From contig NZ_JADGEV010000016.1 of NCBI RefSeq assembly GCF_016744175.1, forward strand, positions 1-64,000: a DNA stretch of 64,000 nucleotides. Reading direction: 5' to 3'. Below, piece by piece: positions 1 through 8,498 of this stretch. The position numbers were made by a program, and so were the translations under genes. This DNA is from Neptunomonas sp. GTDB lineage: Bacteria > Pseudomonadota > Gammaproteobacteria > Pseudomonadales > Balneatricaceae. The number at the start of each line of letters is the position of its first letter. Positions within the stretch are counted from its first letter, which is position 1. The notes below the pieces were generated by a model, which saw nothing but the letters and a program-made list of their open reading frames with translations, did no database searches and was not told where the DNA came from.

Positions 1-1073
1 TTAACCGTTAGGTTCTCAATGCCGGTCTCGCCTGCATCTTGAATGCCGTTGGCATTGCTGTCTTCAAAGACAGTGTCGCCAAGGCTGGCTGGTAGGACTA
101 CTTCAACTAAACCCGCATCAACACTTTGGTTTGACTCGCCCTGGGCTAAAGAAATTGTTGCTGTCATGCCCGTAATTTCATCGGCATCACTGTCAGAATC
201 ATCTTGTGTATTTGAAGCCGCATCTGCCGCTGTCAACACCATATTAGCGGGTGTTAGAAACTTAACTGTATAGTCTCCAGCATCTAGGCCTGTGAATTGA
301 TAAAAACCTACTTCAGTCTCTACCGTACTATAGTCATCACCTGTAATAGTACTTGTTATTAGAGTCCCTGCTGCATCGTAAAGTTCTACAACAACACCAT
401 CAACACCCAACTCATTGGCGTCTTGAATACCGTCTTGATCTGCATCTAACCAAACATAATTACCTAACTTGGCAGACTGTAACTGGATTATAAGCGGCTG
501 TTGCACCCCATCTGGGTCAACTACCATAGAAAAGAAAGTGTCAGAAGGGACTACATTAATACCACTATCAACGGCTGCTTGTGATTGTGAAACAAGAAAG
601 CTTACATCTGCCGTCTCAACTACCTGCCGTCCATTATCTGATAATACACCTGGGTTAATACCAGTGTTGTATTGTGCTGGTGTAAAGCCCATCACTTCCC
701 AAATAGCCGCCTGCATTTCACCGTAATTGAATTGGCCAGCATACTTGGTATCGGATGTGAAATTTTGCGATAACAACCAGTTAATCTGAGAAATTTGCGT
801 CTCAGTAATTGAGCTAACAACATCTGCAGCAAGGTAATTGCCAATATCTTGGCCATTGCTAGCATCACCTTGATATTCACTAGGTGAGAAGTTAATTGGT
901 AACTCAGGGTGTAAGCAGTAACCGTCGTAAGTTCCGTTTGGCAAATCAGAGTTTGTGCTATCTGATATAATTACATCCCAAAAACTGGGAGCTCCCAGAT
1001 CCGGCTGTTCACCAAAACCAGTTCCTTCTTCGTTTACAGCTGAAGAGGTTACTCGGATTGTCATCGTAGACAT
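1..1073 (-). CDS. Large cell-surface protein, 3' end cut by window edge: thioester-like head plus SdrD-B-like repeats
   Basis: Partial gene; 357 codons are visible and the frame is open to the window edge. The ATG at 1073 follows an AGGA ribosome site. No signal peptide is visible (start MSTMTIRVTSS). Residues 1-200 carry a YCL motif (Cys53) and MQAAIW (Gln121), matching the Cys...Gln-x-x-hydrophobic-Trp signature of thioester domains in Gram-positive adhesins. One complete SdrD-B-like repeat follows (about 200-325, LGNYVWLDADQDGIQD) and a second begins at 329 (LGDTVFEDSNANGIQD); such repeats usually bind calcium. The missing signal peptide and the type I secretion genes 0.8 kb away suggest export through that machine, but the C-terminal signal is outside the window. 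Thioester function is inference; the SdrD-B-like repeats are clear. Confidence 0.85.
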   Translation of the reverse strand, partial: MSTMTIRVTSSAVNEEGTGFGEQPDLGAPSFWDVIISDSTNSDLPNGTYDGYCLHPELPINFSPSEYQGDASNGQDIGNYLAADVVSSITETQISQINWLLSQNFTSDTKYAGQFNYGEMQAAIWEVMGFTPAQYNTGINPGVLSDNGRQVVETADVSFLVSQSQAAVDSGINVVPSDTFFSMVVDPDGVQQPLIIQLQSAKLGNYVWLDADQDGIQDANELGVDGVVVELYDAAGTLITSTITGDDYSTVETEVGFYQFTGLDAGDYTVKFLTPANMVLTAADAASNTQDDSDSDADEITGMTATISLAQGESNQSVDAGLVEVVLPASLGDTVFEDSNANGIQDAGETGIENLTV

Positions 1074-1205
1074 AACAAAATTCCTTACTTTATAAGTTTC
1101 AGCAAACCCGATCTGGGTGTTCGCGCTAAATTCAATGCTGCAGCTTTACCAGCTACTTACATGCCGTTCTGTGACAAGCAACGCTTAGACCAGAGCGAGA
1201 TAACG

Positions 1206-1229
1206 AAGCGAGGCTATGAAGCCTCGCTT
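1206..1229 (-). terminator. Hairpin between the PEP-CTERM gene and the surface-protein gene
   Basis: Perfect 9-bp stem (AAGCGAGGC / GCCTCGCTT) with a 6-nt loop, 11 bases after the mini-gene's stop. On the minus strand the following bases are not a clean T-run, so it may act as a partial terminator or 3'-end stabiliser that keeps the downstream gene expressed at a lower level. Confidence 0.45.
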
Positions 1230-1239
1230 ATTTGTTTCT

Positions 1240-1392
1240 TTACTTTTTCATGCGACGAGTAATAAGAAGTGCAACAACACCAGCACCTAACAATGACAAT
1301 ACACCTGGTTCAGGCACTGTATTGAATGCAGGAGCAGCCATAGCCGGTATAGAAGTAAGCATCAAAGCAGATAAAGCGGTAATTTTTTTCAT
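1240..1392 (-). CDS. 50-residue PEP-CTERM mini-protein
   Basis: ATG at 1392, stop at 1240. Residues 1-19 form a signal peptide (MKKITALSALMLTSIPAMA). The next few residues, APAFNT, are followed at once by a PEP-CTERM sorting signal: VPEPG at 26-30, a hydrophobic stretch about 31-45, and a basic tail RRMKK. PEP-CTERM proteins are processed by exosortase and usually carry a large passenger domain. Here almost nothing would remain after both cleavages. No exosortase gene is in the window. A sigma-54-type promoter lies 140 bases upstream, as is usual for PEP-CTERM regulons. Function unknown; the sorting signal itself is clear. Confidence 0.82.
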   Translation of the reverse strand: MKKITALSALMLTSIPAMAAPAFNTVPEPGVLSLLGAGVVALLITRRMKK

Positions 1393-1530
1393 GTTAGAAC
1401 ACCTTTATTCATTAATAATTTAATAACCTTCAGTCAAACGACTGTCAGGCTTGTAACCAACAGCTCAATTGGGTACGAGATGATTCTTAAAAGTAGAGAA
1501 GCACATTCAAGAATTAAACTATGCTTAACA

Positions 1531-1548
1531 CAGCAATTTTTATACCAA
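1531..1548 (-). promoter_or_regulatory. Sigma-54 (-24/-12) promoter for the PEP-CTERM mini-gene
   Basis: Read on the minus strand the site is TTGG-TATA-AAAA-TTGCT. It has the invariant GG and GC with exactly 10 bases between them and a full TTGCT -12 element; two of the seven -24 bases differ from TTGGCAC. The predicted leader is about 130 nt. A weaker GG-N10-GC candidate (1137-1150) precedes the surface-protein gene. rpoN itself is at 32703 in this window. Confidence 0.65.
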
Positions 1549-1708
1549 ACAAAAAATACAACCTGAACGCAATATAAACACGCCACATTAACGGAATATT
1601 AATCTTTATAAACAAGAGCTTATAATAAAAAATAAGTATATTTACTATTTTTTATTTCAAACAAAAATTGTAAATTTTTATTGTTTTTCGCACACCAAAA
1701 TCAGATGT

Positions 1709-1740
1709 AAAAAAACCTGACGCAATAAACAGGTTTTTTA
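1709..1740 (-). terminator. Rho-independent terminator of the type I secretion operon
   Basis: Stem AAAAAAACCTG / CAGGTTTTTT around a 10-nt loop, giving a T-run on both strands. It lies about 100 bases beyond the stop of the HlyD-family gene. Confidence 0.75.
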
Positions 1741-1836
1741 TCATCCACTTCAGAGAAGCATGCGTTTTAAACGAAGGTTAAATTTATTAACCGGGGAAGG
1801 AACAGGCCTTTAGGCCTATTTGATAGGAAAAAGCAA

Positions 1837-3180
1837 TTACTCTTCAATAAATGAGCGAGCGACGGTATCAACAAGAGGATCAGACAAATACTGGAATAAA
1901 GTCCGCTCACCTGTCTGAACAAATACCTCAGCCGGCATTCCTGCAATAAGTTTCAGGTCATTGCCTTTTAGGTGCTGCAAACCTTCGTCAGTAAGTTCGA
2001 TGATAGCAAGGTAATAAGGTGATTGAGTTGAATCATTTGGGTCCAAGATACTATCTGCTGAAAGATTAATCAGCTTTCCATCAATACGTGGAGTCTCTCG
2101 CATTTTAAATGCCGAGAAACGGACATCTACAATTTGGCCAATAGAGACTCTATCGATATCGATCGGAGAAACTTTAGCCTCAATAATTAACCTCACACCC
2201 TCAGGCACTATATCCATAAGCGTTTCACCTTCACCTATAACAGCACCCACAGTATGCACTGATAGTTCAAGAACTGTGCCTGTTTGAGGAGAGCGGATTT
2301 GTGTTCGAGACAATGTATCAACAAGAGCTTGTCGCTGTTCAATCAACTGAAATAAGCGCTCTTGTAACTCATCAACTTCAGCAGCAACCTCTCTTTGCAG
2401 CTCTTTTTGCAACTGAAGAGCCTGAAGTTTAGACGCGACCACTTCTGATTTCGTTGAGGCGATACTGGCAAGCAACTCCCCTAACTCTCCGCGACTTTGT
2501 GCAACTTCACGGTAAATTTCACGTGCACGACCACGCTCTGCAAACCCCTTTTTTTCTAATGACTTTAAATCTTTAAGCTGTTTAGAATATGAATTCACCA
2601 GCCGTTGCCGACTCTTCTTTTGTGCATCAAGTCCCGTCAACTGCGACTCTAACTGCTCTGCTTGCTGGGCATATAAAGCAAGCTCATTCTCATATGATTC
2701 TTTACGCACATTAAAAATTTGGCGCTGCACAACAATAGCTTCTTGCACACGACGATCACTTTTTAGATCCATTAGATCTTTAGGAAATACGACAGCATTT
2801 AACTGATCTCGCTGAGCAATCAATCTTGCTTCGCGAGCTCGCGAAAGAATATATTGCCCTTGTGTAACCTCTAACTGCGCCTTAGCTTGGGTATCATCAA
2901 GAACCATTAGCACTTGACCTTTCTCAACATGATCCCCATCACGCACCAAGACCGACTTTACAATCCCCCCTTGCAGGTGCTGCACTGTCTTTTTATTATT
3001 CTCAACCCGCACTTTACCTTGAGCATGCGCAGCACTCGCTATAGGCGCCACAGCAGCCCAAGTACCCATGCCGAGAAACACAATAGCAATAATTAAAAAA
3101 CCGATAAAAAGAAAGCGACTATCATCTACCGCTTTCTCTAAATATTTAGTCGTTGATTCTGCCTTATTTTCAACCTGCAT
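1837..3180 (-). CDS. Type I secretion membrane fusion protein, HlyD family
   Basis: 447 residues. It is the periplasmic adaptor that joins an inner-membrane ABC exporter to TolC. One membrane segment at about 23-47 (FLFIGFLIIAIVFLGMG) follows a short cytoplasmic tail. The first half of the lipoyl-like fold is at about 75-100 (VLVRDGDHVEKGQVLMVLDD), a long coiled coil runs from about 110 to 285, and the second lipoyl half with beta-barrel follows (RSPQTGTVLELSVHTVG). Length and order fit the PrtE/HlyD class. It starts 2 bases after the ABC gene stop, so the two are co-translated. No TolC gene is adjacent; a distant TolC must serve it. Confidence 0.93.
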   Translation of the reverse strand: MQVENKAESTTKYLEKAVDDSRFLFIGFLIIAIVFLGMGTWAAVAPIASAAHAQGKVRVENNKKTVQHLQGGIVKSVLVRDGDHVEKGQVLMVLDDTQAKAQLEVTQGQYILSRAREARLIAQRDQLNAVVFPKDLMDLKSDRRVQEAIVVQRQIFNVRKESYENELALYAQQAEQLESQLTGLDAQKKSRQRLVNSYSKQLKDLKSLEKKGFAERGRAREIYREVAQSRGELGELLASIASTKSEVVASKLQALQLQKELQREVAAEVDELQERLFQLIEQRQALVDTLSRTQIRSPQTGTVLELSVHTVGAVIGEGETLMDIVPEGVRLIIEAKVSPIDIDRVSIGQIVDVRFSAFKMRETPRIDGKLINLSADSILDPNDSTQSPYYLAIIELTDEGLQHLKGNDLKLIAGMPAEVFVQTGERTLFQYLSDPLVDTVARSFIEE

Positions 3181-3182
3181 AA

Positions 3183-4976
3183 TTAATTCTCGTGTACTGC
3201 ATTTTCGGAAATGGGTTTTGCAATCACCTTAGGTGCTGGCTGCGAAGGATTTAATTTCTCCATAACAACAGCGGTATTATCAAATGCAACTAAGCTCCCA
3301 CTAGAGAGCACCATTACTTTATCAACTAATTGCAGCAAGTTATTGCGATGCGTTACCACTATCAACGTCGAACCAATGGCCTTCAAATTACGGACAGCTT
3401 CAGCTAACGCCAAATCACCTTCCGTATCGAGATTTGAATTAGGCTCATCCAATACCACTAATTTAGGCTCATTATATAAAGCACGTGCTAACGCGATACG
3501 CTGACGCTGACCTGCAGATAACAAGTGCGCTGTGATTGTTGTGGCATAACCGTCAGCTAGCTGTAAAATCATCTGATGAACACCCGCAGCCATAGCAGCA
3601 GCGACTACTTTTTCAGGATCCACGTTGCCAAAACGCGCAATATTTTCACTAACAGTACCTTCAAGTAACTCAATATCTTGCGGAAGATAACCAATGTGCT
3701 CGCCTAATACTTCGCGATCCCATTGTTTAATTTCAGCACCATCAAGGCGTATAGCTCCTCTTGTAGTTTGATATATACCGAGCATGGCCCGTATTAAAGT
3801 TGACTTACCTGCTGCACTTGGGCCTATAACAGCGACAGAGGTCCCAGGTTCAATTTTAAAGCTTATATCTTGCAATATTGGTTCAGCACTATTAGCAAGT
3901 GATACAACCACTTTTTTAAATTCAACCAACCCTTCAGGTGGCGGAAGAGGCATAGGCGCTTCAGCAACCTTAGTGCTCTCTAATAAACTTGTTAAGCGAG
4001 TGTAGGCACTCCTAGCTCCAAGGAAACTTTTCCATGAGTTTATCAACTGATCAATAGGTGCTAATGCACGGCCTAACAGAATAGAACCCGCAATCACCGT
4101 ACCACTTGAAATATCACCCTGAATAGCCAAATACGCCCCTAAACCAAGCATTAGAGACTGCATTGTCATGCGAAAAGTCTTAGACACAGTGGTAATCAAA
4201 CCGCCTTGACGACTTGCTCTGGTTTGAAGCTCTAATAACTGATCTTGTTTCTGCTGCCATCTATCACGCAATCGAGGCAACATTCCCATCGCCTCAATAA
4301 CTTCAGAGTTACGTAAATTCAGCTGTGTTTCTTGCGTATTCTCGATATTGAGTTTATTAGCATCTTGGATATCTCCACGCGTTATTCGCTCATTCACAAC
4401 AGCCAGTACAATTAAGAAAATAGCCGCTGCAAGAGCGATACTTCCCATTAATGGATGGAAAAGATAAACAACGCCAAGGTAAATAGGTAACCAAGGGGCA
4501 TCAAACAATGTTAATAAACTTGCCCCACCCAAAAACTGCCGTAATGTCAGCAGGTCTGATAAGGGTTGTGCTGTTGCAACACTACCTCCCGATGCAAGTG
4601 CTTGATGAAATAGCGAATCAAATACACGCGGGCCTAATGTTTTTTCTAAACGGTTTCCCGTCACGATCAATACTTGTGACCTTACCCACTCAAGCGTCCC
4701 CATCACTAAAAACAGAAAAACCAATAACAACGTTAGCATCAGCAATGTCGACTCACTATTGCTCGTCAAAACACGGTCATACACTTCCAACATGTAGATA
4801 ACAGGCGCTAACATTAAAATGTTAATACAGAAGCTAAAAATTCCTGTCGACACAAATGAAGTACGAGACGCAGACAGTGCTTGGTATAACTCAGACTTTT
4901 CCACAGATTCTTTTTGGTTGTGTGGCTGTGATTTCATAACTGGGCTGGGTTCCATACTTTGAACAGATGAGCACAA
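3183..4976 (-). CDS. Type I secretion ABC transporter, PrtD-like
   Basis: ATPase/permease that exports unfolded proteins with C-terminal signals. A membrane domain (about 35-310) precedes the nucleotide-binding domain: Walker A GPSAAGKST at 385, signature LSAGQ near 486, Walker B VVLDEP near 507, H-loop THR near 542. There is no N-terminal C39 peptidase or C39-like domain, so this is the PrtD/AprD class rather than the HlyB or bacteriocin class. The TTG at 4976 opens the frame; ATG codons at 4955 and 4934-4937 are alternatives, and none has a clear ribosome site. The likely cargo is the surface protein at 1-1073 (inference from proximity). Confidence 0.93.
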   Translation of the reverse strand: MCSSVQSMEPSPVMKSQPHNQKESVEKSELYQALSASRTSFVSTGIFSFCINILMLAPVIYMLEVYDRVLTSNSESTLLMLTLLLVFLFLVMGTLEWVRSQVLIVTGNRLEKTLGPRVFDSLFHQALASGGSVATAQPLSDLLTLRQFLGGASLLTLFDAPWLPIYLGVVYLFHPLMGSIALAAAIFLIVLAVVNERITRGDIQDANKLNIENTQETQLNLRNSEVIEAMGMLPRLRDRWQQKQDQLLELQTRASRQGGLITTVSKTFRMTMQSLMLGLGAYLAIQGDISSGTVIAGSILLGRALAPIDQLINSWKSFLGARSAYTRLTSLLESTKVAEAPMPLPPPEGLVEFKKVVVSLANSAEPILQDISFKIEPGTSVAVIGPSAAGKSTLIRAMLGIYQTTRGAIRLDGAEIKQWDREVLGEHIGYLPQDIELLEGTVSENIARFGNVDPEKVVAAAMAAGVHQMILQLADGYATTITAHLLSAGQRQRIALARALYNEPKLVVLDEPNSNLDTEGDLALAEAVRNLKAIGSTLIVVTHRNNLLQLVDKVMVLSSGSLVAFDNTAVVMEKLNPSQPAPKVIAKPISENAVHEN

Positions 4977-5207
4977 AAGACTACAAGCATATATTTACTC
5001 ATTATTTTTTATCGAGAGTCTAATGCTATCAGAACGGTAAACTATATCGACAGTGAAACGGAATATAAAATATTTATGTACTTCCTTGACTAAAATGACA
5101 CTTTTATAACATTCATATCAGATATCACTAAATAAGTGATCCCGGTCAACGGATTTGTCTCAAGAGAGAGGATAATTATTAATAATAAACAACCTTCAAA
5201 GGAGACA

Positions 5208-6107
5208 ATGATGGATGATTTTGTGAAAGTAACCCCGCAAGAAGCTATTGAAACACTTGAGACTGCATCTGAGCTGAATGAGCCTAAAGCAACAAAGAAA
5301 AGCAGCAAAAATAAGGATGCCGTTCAAGAGAAACTATCCCGTAAAGAATATGAGTTATTAAAGAAAGACCTGCAAATAGAGTTATTAAAAATGCAGAGCT
5401 GGGCTCGTGAAACGGGGGAGCGTATTGTCATCCTTTTTGAAGGTCGTGATGCGGCAGGTAAAGGTGGAACGATCAAGCGATTCATGGAACATTTGAATCC
5501 TCGTGGCGCAAAAGTAATCGCACTTGAGAAACCAACGGAAGAAGAAAAAGGCCAATGGTATTACCAGCGATACGTGAAGCACTTCCCAACCAAGGGGGAT
5601 ATCCTCTTATTTGATCGCTCTTGGTACAACCGTGCAGGTGTTGAACGTGTAATGAACTTCTGTTCTCCTCCTGAATATCTTGAGTTTATGCGCCAAACGC
5701 CTGATTTTGAGCGCATGCTAGTACGTAGCGGCATTAGGCTTTATAAGTTCTGGTTTTCAGTCAGCCGTGATGAGCAGTTTGAACGATTTCAAGCACGTAA
5801 AGTTGCACCATTAAAACAATGGAAGTTATCACCTATCGATTTAGCTTCTCTTGATAAATGGGACGCGTATACAGAAGCAAAAGAAGCTATGTTCTTTTAC
5901 ACTGATACCGCTGATGCTCCATGGACTGTTATCAAATCGGATGATAAAAAGCGTGCACGTATCAACGCCATGCGCTTTGTATTAAATTCGCTACCGTACC
6001 CAAACAAAAACCCAGACATATTGCTAACACCCGACCCACTTATTGTCGGTAATGCACGTGATATTCATGAGCAAGACGAACATATTTTCTTGCCAGATAA
6101 CACTTAA
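5208..6107 (+). CDS. ppk2: Polyphosphate kinase 2
   Basis: PPK2 family: transfers phosphate between polyphosphate and nucleotides, usually in the direction that makes NTP. Motifs: Walker A FEGRDAAGKGG near 80, the lid/Walker B block FDRSWYNRAGVERVM near 145, and the conserved KFWFSVSRDEQ near 185. About 299 residues, a single-domain class I enzyme. The ATG at 5208 is chosen because AAGGAG stands 5 bases upstream; an in-frame GTG at 5136 would add 24 poorly conserved residues. A small unknown gene follows 16 bases later and is probably co-transcribed. Confidence 0.95.
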   Translation: MMDDFVKVTPQEAIETLETASELNEPKATKKSSKNKDAVQEKLSRKEYELLKKDLQIELLKMQSWARETGERIVILFEGRDAAGKGGTIKRFMEHLNPRGAKVIALEKPTEEEKGQWYYQRYVKHFPTKGDILLFDRSWYNRAGVERVMNFCSPPEYLEFMRQTPDFERMLVRSGIRLYKFWFSVSRDEQFERFQARKVAPLKQWKLSPIDLASLDKWDAYTEAKEAMFFYTDTADAPWTVIKSDDKKRARINAMRFVLNSLPYPNKNPDILLTPDPLIVGNARDIHEQDEHIFLPDNT

Positions 6108-6123
6108 CACGGGGGTATTCATA

Positions 6124-6351
6124 ATGTCACAGAAACAAACTCAACATTCACATACAGTCGTAGAATCCTTTAAAGGAAAGCTATCCACAGAGCTACAAAA
6201 CGAGATTGGAGAATCCAACTTTTCAGCATTAGAGCTAATAGTAGAGTCTGCAATCAGCACCGCGGTACTTGAAGAGCTTGAAAAAGCGGCCGACCGTGTC
6301 GAAAAGCTATCTCATGAAATCCGAAATTTTGCAGAAAGCTACGATAGTTAA
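6124..6351 (+). CDS. Small conserved-looking protein downstream of ppk2, unknown
   Basis: 75 residues (start MSQKQTQHSHTVVESFK), helical throughout by eye, with heptad-like leucines and valines in the second half (LEELEKAADRVEKLSHEI). No signal peptide or known motif. A purine-rich GGGGGT element lies upstream of the ATG at 6124. The 16-base gap to ppk2 suggests one transcript. It might be a small partner of polyphosphate metabolism, but nothing in the sequence shows this. Confidence 0.65.
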   Translation: MSQKQTQHSHTVVESFKGKLSTELQNEIGESNFSALELIVESAISTAVLEELEKAADRVEKLSHEIRNFAESYDS

Positions 6352-6454
6352 CGAGTAACAAACAGGCTGTTAACAAACTCTGTGCGCAGCCTTTTACTCG
6401 CCCTCCTAGATTGCATCACGAAAATCCACCCTGTAAACTTCGCCCCCAGCTATC

Positions 6455-6590
6455 CAGGTGCCTATAACAAAGGTTAAACGGGAAGAGCGGTGCGTATTAC
6501 GCTAACGTCAAAGCGAATACAAAGCCGACACTGCCCCCGCAACGGTCATCGATTGTTACAAAATCGTGAGTCCGGATACCGGCCTGAATC
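6455..6590 (+). promoter_or_regulatory. Cobalamin riboswitch upstream of btuB
   Basis: Contains the ordered B12-box landmarks: AGGTGCC, GGTTAAACGGGAAG, CGGTGCG, then GACACTGCCCCCGCAACGGT and GAGTCCGGATACCGGCCTG. A GC hairpin (TGCGC/GCGCA, 6604-6618) follows just before the btuB ribosome site and is the probable expression platform: cobalamin binding would reduce btuB translation. Confidence 0.93.
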
Positions 6591-6635
6591 ATCTCTAATC
6601 CAATGCGCGGTGGGCGCATCAACAGGCCTCTAAAT

Positions 6636-8450
6636 ATGAATCCTTATTTTTTTGCTACTGCAACAATTTGCATAGCAAGTAATGCTTTTGCTGCACAAAC
6701 AGACTCTTCAACAACACACAAAAAATTCGAAACACTCACTGTGACAGCAACGCGCACCGCGCAAACTGCAGATGAGACTCTTGCCAGCGTAACCATAATC
6801 ACACGCGAGCAGATCGAACGTATGCAAGCAACCGACCTTACGGATATCTTGCGCATTGTGCCTGGCATTGAAATAGTTCGTAGTGGAGGCCAAGGGCAAC
6901 TGACATCAATTTTCACTCGCGGTACCGAAAGTGACCATACTCTAGTATTGATCGACGGCATGAAGATGAACCCTGGTACGTTGGGTTCAGCCAATATAAG
7001 TTATATACACCCAGACAACATTGAACGAATCGAAGTTGTTAAAGGCCCACGCTCAACGCTGTACGGTTCAGAAGCGATTGGTGGCGTTATTCAAATTTTT
7101 ACTCGCCAAAAAGGCCCTGCTTTTTCTGCTCGTGCAACTATAGGCAGCAACTCAACCAAAGAAGCTGGCATCCAAACATTCCACAACACGGAATCCGGCA
7201 CAAAGTTCGGTTTCAGTCTTAATTCGTCTAACACAAAAGGCTTCCCAACGTACAAAAGATCTAGCATAGACACCGGTCACGATAACATGAACGCTCGCAT
7301 CTTCTTTGCCCATAATATTGGCAATACCGATATTAAAGCCAGCGTTTTACACAGCAAAGGCAACACTGAATATTTAGCAGAAAACTACTCAAATTTCCCC
7401 ACCATTAGCCTCGAAAAACAAGACCAGGACTTCACCCAACAAGCGCTTAACCTTGACATAAACACGCAAATTACTGATAGCTGGCTATCTCTCCTCAAGT
7501 TTGGATTATTTAATGATGAGCTTGACCAGAACCAGTCTTCCGATTTCGCACACACAAAGCGCACTCAGCTTGATTGGCAGCATGACTATGAAACCGGTGA
7601 TCACGCGTTAACCGCAGGTATTTCAATACAGCGAGAAGCCATTGAATCACTGTCCTTTGGCTCAGGTTTTGACGAAACATTGGATACTGCAGCAATCTAC
7701 CTACAAGACAATATCCAAATAGGGTTAAGCCGTATTCTTCTAGCGGCCCGCTTTACCGACCATGAAACCTTTGGCGACAACACAACATGGGAAGCAAGTT
7801 ATGGCTACCAAGCTACTCCCACGTTAAACCTTTACGCGAGTGCGGCCACCGCTTTTCGTGCTCCTAGTGCCTCAGATCTATATGGCTACGGCGGTAATAT
7901 AAATCTACAACCAGAGACTTCAAAAACTTACGAGATTGGAGCTAAGTACCAACTGAATCCAGCTAACCATATCAGCGCTGCTGTTTTCTATAATCAAATT
8001 GAAGACTTAATAAACTTTGTTGAAATTGCTCCTTTCACATACCAAGGAAGGAATATCGATAAAGTGCTAATACAAGGAGTAGAACTAAGCCACCAGCTTG
8101 TACTAGACAACTGGGATTGGAATACTTCTGTTGTGATCCAAAGTCCACACAATGAAATAACCGATTCCACACTATTGCGCCGAGCACATCGCACTTTAAA
8201 TAGTTCGATCAGCTACCGAGTAGGCAAATACCGCTTAGGGGCTAATCTAATAGCACAAAGCCGTAAGAAAGATACGCCTAGTGATGTTGCAGGTTATGGT
8301 ATTGTCAATGTAAGTGCCAGTAAACAGATCACTCCTACTCTTACTCTTGAAGGGAAACTACTTAACCTAACAGATAAAGAATACGAGCAAGTTTCTGGCT
8401 ATAACACTCAGGGACGCGCAGGTTTTGTTACATTAAAAATGGCTCTCTAA
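6636..8450 (+). CDS. btuB: TonB-dependent vitamin B12 outer-membrane receptor
   Basis: 604 residues. A signal peptide at 1-19 (MNPYFFATATICIASNAFA) is followed by a TonB box-like ETLTVTATR segment. The plug domain (about 45-155) contains LTDILRIVPGIEIVRSGG and LVLIDGMKMNPG; a 22-strand barrel fills the rest, with the usual LYGSEAIGG plug end. The cobalamin riboswitch directly upstream makes B12 the substrate. The ATG at 6636 is preferred over an in-frame ATG at 6603 because it starts the signal peptide. The last residues (KMAL) lack the common terminal Phe. It is followed 48 bases later by the adenosyltransferase gene. Confidence 0.95.
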   Translation: MNPYFFATATICIASNAFAAQTDSSTTHKKFETLTVTATRTAQTADETLASVTIITREQIERMQATDLTDILRIVPGIEIVRSGGQGQLTSIFTRGTESDHTLVLIDGMKMNPGTLGSANISYIHPDNIERIEVVKGPRSTLYGSEAIGGVIQIFTRQKGPAFSARATIGSNSTKEAGIQTFHNTESGTKFGFSLNSSNTKGFPTYKRSSIDTGHDNMNARIFFAHNIGNTDIKASVLHSKGNTEYLAENYSNFPTISLEKQDQDFTQQALNLDINTQITDSWLSLLKFGLFNDELDQNQSSDFAHTKRTQLDWQHDYETGDHALTAGISIQREAIESLSFGSGFDETLDTAAIYLQDNIQIGLSRILLAARFTDHETFGDNTTWEASYGYQATPTLNLYASAATAFRAPSASDLYGYGGNINLQPETSKTYEIGAKYQLNPANHISAAVFYNQIEDLINFVEIAPFTYQGRNIDKVLIQGVELSHQLVLDNWDWNTSVVIQSPHNEITDSTLLRRAHRTLNSSISYRVGKYRLGANLIAQSRKKDTPSDVAGYGIVNVSASKQITPTLTLEGKLLNLTDKEYEQVSGYNTQGRAGFVTLKMAL

Positions 8451-8498
8451 GCTCAAAAGAGAGCGGCTATCTCAATTCTAACAACGAGGAAAGCAGTA

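Larger units (their letters stand above)
1393..1836. other. AT-rich intergenic region without a gene
   Basis: No ORF on either strand looks coding. It holds the sigma-54 promoter at 1531-1548, a small inverted repeat near 1433-1446 (CAGTC-AAAC-GACTG) in the leader of the PEP-CTERM gene, and the type I secretion operon terminator at 1709-1740. Confidence 0.7.

Noticed and set aside
1232-1423. 63-codon plus-strand ORF
   Set aside because: It is the antisense shadow of the PEP-CTERM gene, which has a signal peptide, sorting motif and promoter.
5086-5110. Sigma-70 promoter TTGACT ... TATAAC before ppk2
   Set aside because: The spacer is only 13 bases.
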